From positions 1 through 58,824 of the forward strand of contig MCFE01000554.1 in assembly GCA_002104905.1 (NCBI GenBank): 58,824 nt of DNA, read 5' to 3'. Made by a program: the position numbers and the translations under genes. This document shows positions 53,583 through 58,824 of the stretch, piece by piece (the first letter of the stretch is position 1; every line of letters starts with the position of its first letter). Origin of the DNA: Basidiobolus meristosporus CBS 931.73. Its lineage: Eukaryota; Basidiobolomycota; Basidiobolomycetes; Basidiobolales; Basidiobolaceae. The notes beneath the pieces were generated by a model. The model ran no database searches. It saw only the letters and a program-made list of their open reading frames with translations, and was not told where the DNA came from.

Positions 53583-53841
53583 GTGGTTCAGCCTGTCTCA
53601 GTGGCCAGGAATATCCCAGAAGTGGTCATTCCAGTATCAAATGCCTGGATATCCAACCAGACAAGAAATTGCCTAATTTACCAAGTCAATGAGGGTACAA
53701 ACTTAGCCTATGCCTATTCAGTCCACATTAATGAGCCCCAGACTGTAAACAGGACCCTGAATAGCCCTCAGACAGAATTTTGGAGATCTGCAATGACTGA
53801 GGAATATCATCCACTGATGGAATATTGTACTGGATTGATAT
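53583..53841 (+). pseudogene. copia A linker to reverse transcriptase (A2)
   Basis: It reads NLAYAYSVHINEPQTVNRTL and MTEEYHPLMEY, then jumps to GLIL, so about 70 codons of the reverse transcriptase N-terminus are missing at or near the MITE insertion point. Confidence 0.8.
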
Positions 53842-53843
53842 TA

Positions 53844-54575
53844 GACTTGTTCTGTTGGATAGTGCCACATTGAGCCATGAGTGCCAAATGATGACATAGT
53901 GTAACAAGGAGGCCAAATGAGCCAATACTTGGCCACAGAGTGTGAAACACAGCTCTGCATCTTCATGCAAAGCAGTTCCTGTGTTTCACCCATAGAGCTG
54001 GAGAAAATCCATTTTTTGACCTTTTTTTTTGGATCAATGTTGCGCAGGATGTGTAATAGCACAAAAAGATTGAAGACATGCATTGGGTACTCAATACCCA
54101 TGGCATTCAGAATCTAGCTCCTGTGGCTTGTATCATGTCACAAAAATGAATGGCACTATCTTGGTCCACTGTTACAATCTGGCACTATATTTAAGTATTA
54201 GCTCTAAAGTAAAACCTATATAAAGCACTTATAGTGCCAGATTGTTACAGTGCACCAAGATAGTGCCATTCATTTTTGTGACATGATACAAGCTACAGGA
54301 GCTAGATTCTGAGTGCCATGGGTATTGGGTATCAGATGCATGTCTTCAGTCCTTCTGTTCTCTCACACATCCTGAACAATGTTGATCCAAAAAAAAAGGT
54401 CAAAAAATGGATTTTCTCCAGCTCTATGGGTAAAACACAGGGGCTGCTTTGCATGAAGATGCAGAGCTGTGTTTCACACTCTGTGGCCAAGCATAGGCTC
54501 ACTTGGCCTCCTTGGTACACTATGGCATCATCTGGCACTCATGGCTCAATGTGGCACTATCCAACAGAACAAGTC
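53844..54575. mobile_element. MITE X copy 1, 732-bp palindrome
   Basis: The left arm 53844-54189 and right arm 54230-54575 are each 346 bp and inverted copies of one another, roughly 93% alike by eye, around a 40-bp loop. The ends are GACTTGTTCTGTTGG and CCAACAGAACAAGTC with TA on both sides (53842-53843, 54576-54577). No transposase is encoded. The arms each hold a similar short open frame (54101-53841 minus; 54318-54620 plus). Confidence 0.92.
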
Positions 54576-54577
54576 TA

Positions 54578-55747
54578 TTGGCAATTGCAGCCTAATATAA
54601 GTTATTATACATCAAATTGATATAAAAGCTGCATTTTTAAATGGAGAACTCAATGAGGATGTGTATATGGACCATCCTGAGGGGTTTGCCAATCAAGATA
54701 ACTCCCTGACTATAGTATATACTATAAGCCAGATAGAGTAAATCCAGTTCTATTAGCTCTATAGGTGGATGATCTTAATATAGCCTTCAATAACCTAGCA
54801 ACATTGGAAGAGACTAAACCCAGCCTATCTAAAGAGTTCAAGATATCCAATTTAGTAGAACTCAGTTACTACTTATGGATAGAGCTCTCCATAGACAGAA
54901 GTACCCAGACTTTTACCCTAAGCCAATCCAAGTATATTCAAGATTTACCATAGAAGTACCAAATGGATGGCTGTAAACCAGCAGCTACCCCAATGGAGAC
55001 AAACTATAGCACGGTCAAAACTCAACCAAAACAAGAGAGCTTGGTGCCATCTGAAAGCCTTGACTTTCCTTATCAGTATATGGATGGCAGTCTGATGTAT
55101 ATTATGCTTGGAACATGTCCAGATATCTCATATTCAGTGGGAGTTGACAGCAAACGTAATCAGAACTATGGATCTGATCATATTGCAGCAGTTAAGCAGA
55201 TATTTAGATACCTAAAAGGAACTGCTGATATGCACTTACAATACACTTATAAGGATTCAGAACAGGATCTTGTTGAATACTCTGATGATGTTTGGGGACA
55301 AGATTTAGAAAACAGAAGCTTCATCACAGGATACACCTTTCTTTACTGTCAAGGAGCAATTTCATGGAATTCAAGCAAGCAATCAACTGTCACACTCTCC
55401 ACCACAGAGGCAGAGTACATGGCAACCTGTGAAGCTACAAAAGAAGCAATGTAGTTAAGAAAGCTTTTTTATATTTAGACTTATGTCAAAAAATGCCTGT
55501 TACTTTATTTCATGACAATTTAGGATTTATATAATTAGGTAGAAATCCAACTTTTCATGCTAGAACTAAGCACATAGATGTTAGACATCATTTCATATGC
55601 AATGCTATAGAGAATAACTTAGCTTGGCTTACTGTCTCTTGGATGCAATGATTGCAGATATATTTGGCAAACCATCTGCTAGAGACAAGCTTGAATATCT
55701 TAGGTCAAAATTAGGACTAGTCAGTATGAGCATTTAGCTGAGTTGGA
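54578..55747 (+). pseudogene. copia A reverse transcriptase and RNase H (A2)
   Basis: HQIDIKAAFLNGELNEDVYM near 54615 is followed by a ~40-codon deletion. The catalytic site reads *VDDLNIA (tyrosine to stop). 54963-55454 is open through MDGCKPAATPMETN, GSLMYIMLGTCPDISYS, IFRYLKGTADMHL and STTEAEYMATCEATKEAM. The tail to 55735 has frame changes. Confidence 0.85.
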
Positions 55748-55748
55748 G

Positions 55749-56095
55749 TGTTGTAAAAACTTGCAATTCCTCCTGAATATTAGCCTAACTTTGTCACTTA
55801 GATCATTACCTTCAAATCCTAGGGAATACTGACTAAATTCATTTTTGCATTTACTTAGAAAATTTTCAACAAGTTACCAGATACTCAGAACATGAAAATC
55901 AAATAAGCTGTCCAAATAGCTCCAAACTTTGCACATATGCTTTTGGGACCTTCCTTAACCTATTCTAAATGTTAGGTATGTCAAGACCATATAAAAGTAT
56001 AAATACTACTTTTACATTCAATAAATCATTAAGTGAAACCACATAATCTACTTGTCCTCCCAATCACTTCCAATATCTCCAAAACTCCTACAACA
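55749..56095 (+). repeat. copia A LTR (3' LTR of A2)
   Basis: It is 347 bp, TGTTGTAAAAAC to CTCCTACAACA. Confidence 0.93.
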
Positions 56096-56897
56096 TGTCT
56101 CCACTGAGGTAGCTGCTAGCTTAATGTCATCCATTTGGTACTCCTTTAGTATATCTTGAATATACTTGGATTGGCTTAGGGTGATAGTCTGGGTACTTCT
56201 GTCTATGGAGAACTTCATGCCTAAGTAGTAACTGAGTCCTCCTAGATTGGGCATCTTGAGCACATTGGTTAGGCTGGATTTGGTCTCTTTGAATGTTTCT
56301 AGTTTATTGGTAGCTGTAATAAGATCATCCACATATAGAGCTAAAAGAACTGGATTTGCTCTATCTGGCTTATAGTATATGCTATAGTCAGCATTACTCC
56401 TTTCAAATTCAAAGATTTCAAATGAGAATCTATTTTGAAATTCCAGGCTCTTGTTGATTGTTTGAGCCCATATAGAGACCTTTTAAGCTTGCAGGCTAAA
56501 CAGGAGTTATCTTGGTCAACAAGCCCATCAAGCTGGTCTATATCATGTCCTCATAAAGTTCTCCATTCAAAAATGAGGTTTTTGCATCTATTTGATGTAT
56601 AAAAAACTTTTATTTGGCTGCAATAGCCAATATTGATCTTATGATATTAAACTTGGCTACAAGTGCAATGATCTCAGTATATTCAAGTCCTTTTGTTTGA
56701 GAGTATCCTTTGGCCATAAGTCTTGCTTTGTATCTTTCAGTTAAACCATCAGCCTTGTATCTTGTCTTGAAGACCCATCTGCATCCAATTGATTTTTGGT
56801 CAATTGGTAATTTGACTAAGTCCCAAGTTTGATTTTCCATCAGGGCCTTATATTCCTCAGTCATTGCAGATCGCCAAAGCTTTGTCTGAGGGCTATT
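56096..56897 (-). pseudogene. copia A reverse transcriptase fragment (A3)
   Basis: The minus strand runs from NSPQTKLWRSAMTEEYKALM (56895 leftward) through SIGCRWVFKTRYKADG, a frameshifted middle, and frame 56332-56048 (MDDLITATNKLETFKE, YYLGMKFSIDRSTQTI, IQDILKEYQMDDIKL). A2 cuts it on the left and A4 on the right, so it is the oldest of the three. Confidence 0.85.
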
Positions 56898-57247
56898 TGT
56901 TGTAAGAGTCTTGGAGATATTGGAAGTGATTGGGAGAACAAGTAGATTATGTGGTTTTCACTTAATGATTTATTGAATGTAAAAGTAGTATTTATACTTT
57001 TACATGGTCTTGGCATTACAAACACGTAGAATAGGTTAAGGAAGGTCCCAAGAACATGTGTGCAAAGTTTGGGGCTGTTTGGACAACTTTGAGAATTTTC
57101 ATGTTCTGGGTACCTGGTATTTTGGTGAAAATATTCTAAGTAAATCCCAACAAGGAATTTGGTCAGTATTCTCTAGGATTTGAAGATGATGATCTAAGTG
57201 ACTAAGTTAGGTGAATATTTTGGTGGAAAATACGAATTTTTACAACA
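56898..57247 (-). repeat. copia A LTR (3' LTR of A4)
   Basis: It is 350 bp. On the minus strand it starts TGTTGTAAAAATTCG and ends GACTCTTACAACA. It carries GTATAAATAC as a TATA-like box. Confidence 0.94.
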
Positions 57248-57258
57248 CTCCCACTCAG

Positions 57259-58823
57259 CTAAATGTTCATACTGACTAGTTCTAATTTTGACCTAAGATA
57301 TTCAAACTTGTCTCTAGCTAATGGTTTGGTAAATATGTCTGCAATCATTTCATCTGTAGGACAGTAAACTAAGCTAACTAAGTTATTCTCTATAGCTTCA
57401 CGTATGAAATGATGTCTAATATCTATGTGCTTGGTTCTAGCATGAAAAGTTGGATTTCTACCTAATTGTATACATCCTTGATTATCTTGAAATAAAGTAA
57501 TAGGCGTTTTTTGACATAGGCCTAAATCTGTAAAGAGCTTTCTTAACCACATTGCTTCTTTTGTAGCTTCACAGGCTGCCATATACTCTGCCTCTGTAGT
57601 AGAAAGTGCTACGGTTGGTTGCTTTCTTGAATTCCATGAAATGGCTCCTTTACAGTAAAGAAAGGTGTATCCTGTGGTGGATCTTCTGTCTTCTAAATTT
57701 CGTCCCCAATCAGCATCAGAGTATCCCACAAGATCCTGTTCTGAATCCTTATAAGTGTATCTTAAACAGATATCAGCAGTTCCTTTTAGGTATCTAAAAA
57801 TCCGCTTAACTGCTGCAATATGATCAGATCCATAATTCTGATTATGTTGGCTGACAACTCCCACTGAATATGAGATATCTGGACGTGTTCCAAGCATGAT
57901 ATACATCAGACTGCCGACCATAGATTGATAAGGAAAGTCAGGGCTTTCAGATGGCACCAAGCTCTCTTGATTTGGTTGAGTTTTGACCAAGTTAAGGTTT
58001 GTCTCCATTGGGGTAGCTGCCGGTTTACAGTCTTCCATTTTGTACTTCTTTAGTATATCTTGAATATACTTGGATTGGCTTAGGGTAATAGTCTGGGTAC
58101 TTCTGTCTATGGAGAACTTAATCCCTAAGTAGTAACTAAGTTCTCCTAGATCGGACATCTTGAACTCCTTAGATAGGCTGGATTTAGTCCCTTCCAATGT
58201 TTCTAGGTTATTGGCGGCTATAATAAGATCATCCACATATAGAGCTAATAGAACTGGATTTGCTCTATCTGGTTTATAGTATATACTATAGTCAGCATTA
58301 CTCCTTTTGAAACTCAAAGATTCCAAATAAGAATCTATCTTGCAATTCCAGGCTCTCGGTGATTGTTTGAGACCATATAGTGACTTTTTAAGCTTGCAGA
58401 CCAAATGGGGGTTATCTTGGTCAACAAAACCATCAGGCTGGTCCATATACACGTCCTCATCAAGTTCTCCATTCAAAAATGCAGTTTTTACATCCATTTG
58501 ATGAATAAAGAACTTATATTTGGCTGCAATAGCCAATATTAATCTGATGGAATTAAACTTGGCTACCGGTGCAAAGGTCTCAGTATAGTCAAGTCCTTTT
58601 GTTTGAGAGTATCCTTTGGCTACAAGTCTTGCTTTGTATCTTTCAATTGTACCATCAGCCTTGTATTTTGTCTTGAAGACCCATCTGCATCCAATTGATT
58701 TTCGGTTGATTGGTAATTTGACTAAGTCCCAAGTTTGATTTTCCATCAGGGCCTGATATTCCTCAGTCATTGCAGATCTCCAAAACTTCGTCTGAGGGCT
58801 ATTTAGGGCCTCTTTTACAGTCT
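57259..58823 (-). CDS. copia A pol C-terminal part: reverse transcriptase and RNase H, open to the window edge
   Basis: The frame is open for over 520 codons and enters the window already in frame (QTVKEALNSPQTKFWRSA). The first in-window methionine is at 58770, but the true start lies upstream. Counting from it: RWVFKTKYKADGTIERYKAR near residue 30, [20 protein letters not shown] near 88, and KLKKSLYGLKQSPRAWN near 127. LLALYVDDLIIAANN near 172 is the catalytic YVDD. SYSVGVVSQHNQNY and IFRYLKGTADI precede RNase H, which has GYSDADWG, STTEAEYMAACEATKEAMWL, HIDIRHHFIREAIENN and ADIFTKPLARDKFEYL. All expected acidic residues are present. It ends at TAG 57259, just before the purine tract. Confidence 0.95.
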   Translation of the reverse strand, partial: TVKEALNSPQTKFWRSAMTEEYQALMENQTWDLVKLPINRKSIGCRWVFKTKYKADGTIERYKARLVAKGYSQTKGLDYTETFAPVAKFNSIRLILAIAAKYKFFIHQMDVKTAFLNGELDEDVYMDQPDGFVDQDNPHLVCKLKKSLYGLKQSPRAWNCKIDSYLESLSFKRSNADYSIYYKPDRANPVLLALYVDDLIIAANNLETLEGTKSSLSKEFKMSDLGELSYYLGIKFSIDRSTQTITLSQSKYIQDILKKYKMEDCKPAATPMETNLNLVKTQPNQESLVPSESPDFPYQSMVGSLMYIMLGTRPDISYSVGVVSQHNQNYGSDHIAAVKRIFRYLKGTADICLRYTYKDSEQDLVGYSDADWGRNLEDRRSTTGYTFLYCKGAISWNSRKQPTVALSTTEAEYMAACEATKEAMWLRKLFTDLGLCQKTPITLFQDNQGCIQLGRNPTFHARTKHIDIRHHFIREAIENNLVSLVYCPTDEMIADIFTKPLARDKFEYLRSKLELVSMNI

Positions 58824-58824
58824 G

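Larger units (their letters stand above)
51203..56095 (+). mobile_element. copia A element A2 with MITE X insertion
   Basis: The partial 5' LTR 51203-51337 (last ~135 bp) is followed by GGTTATGAGCCC as primer-binding site. Gag, protease, integrase, then a deletion plus MITE X, then reverse transcriptase/RNase H and the 3' LTR 55749-56095. It lies within A3, whose minus-strand sequence resumes at 56096. Confidence 0.9.
56898..58824 (-). mobile_element. copia A element A4, 3' part, extends beyond the window
   Basis: The 3' LTR is 57247-56898 (350 bp), the purine tract is 57256-57248, and an uninterrupted coding frame runs to the window edge. It is inserted in A3. It is the best preserved element in the window. 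Confidence 0.93.

Noticed and set aside
1-58824. tRNA, rRNA or riboswitch genes
   Set aside because: No cloverleaf arms, rRNA-like conserved blocks or aptamer-like folds were apparent on reading both strands. A covariance-model scan would be needed to exclude them firmly.

Overview
The window looks like a fungal, probably basidiomycete, heterochromatic or repeat-island region. It is AT-rich and made almost entirely of decayed, nested transposable elements. I found no convincing single-copy host gene, tRNA, rRNA, CRISPR array or bacterial-type operon. The fungal call is an inference from Ty1/copia and Ty3/gypsy proteins, and from the retropepsin type seen here (a motif ending LLGRPWE). I cannot name the species.

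Working family names used below. Copia A has ~348-bp LTRs, TGTTGT...ACAACA. Copia B has ~368-bp LTRs, TGTTAAAATA...AACA. Copia C is internal sequence only. Gypsy A has 376-bp LTRs, TGTGAG...CCCACA. Gypsy D has 803-bp LTRs, TGTGG...CCACA. Gypsy E has ~368-bp LTRs, TGTCAT.... Gypsy F has LTRs starting TGTTGGAAA and filled with CCCCTTTA repeats. T is a multicopy putative DNA transposon with a C2H2-like zinc finger. ORF2 is an unknown gene that lies divergent to T in two places. X and Y are TA-flanked MITEs.

Layout. 1-5.0 kb: T and ORF2 remnants, an F LTR and a solo copia A LTR. 5.0-9.95 kb: copia B on the minus strand, split by a complete 3478-bp D element (6008-9485) that has gag and protease but no polymerase. 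9.95-18.7 kb: copia C on the minus strand, split by a complete gypsy A (10374-17668, target duplication CTCTG), which itself carries a solo D LTR (13370-14172) and MITE Y (14981-15159). 18.7-24.2 kb: T copies with a solo copia B LTR (20968-21336) and a truncated copia A. 24.2-33.4 kb: copia B copy 2, cut by gypsy E copy 1, which carries MITE X copies. 33.4-46.4 kb: ORF2 and T fragments, gypsy E copy 2 on the minus strand, and a gypsy F tail with LTR. 46.4-48.5 kb: a second D-like copy. 48.5-58.8 kb: four copia A fragments, with a 732-bp palindromic MITE X in one of them. The last (58824 to 56898, minus) keeps a reverse transcriptase/RNase H frame open to the window edge.

The genes do not form a cellular pathway. 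Each element supplied its own gag, protease, integrase and reverse transcriptase. Most are now pseudogenes with stops, frameshifts and deletions. Several lesions in gypsy A, including catalytic positions, read as C:G to T:A changes at CpG, consistent with decay of methylated DNA. The most novel content is the T/ORF2 family, the gag-protease-only D element, the third ORF of gypsy A, and the two MITE families sharing GACTTGTTC ends.
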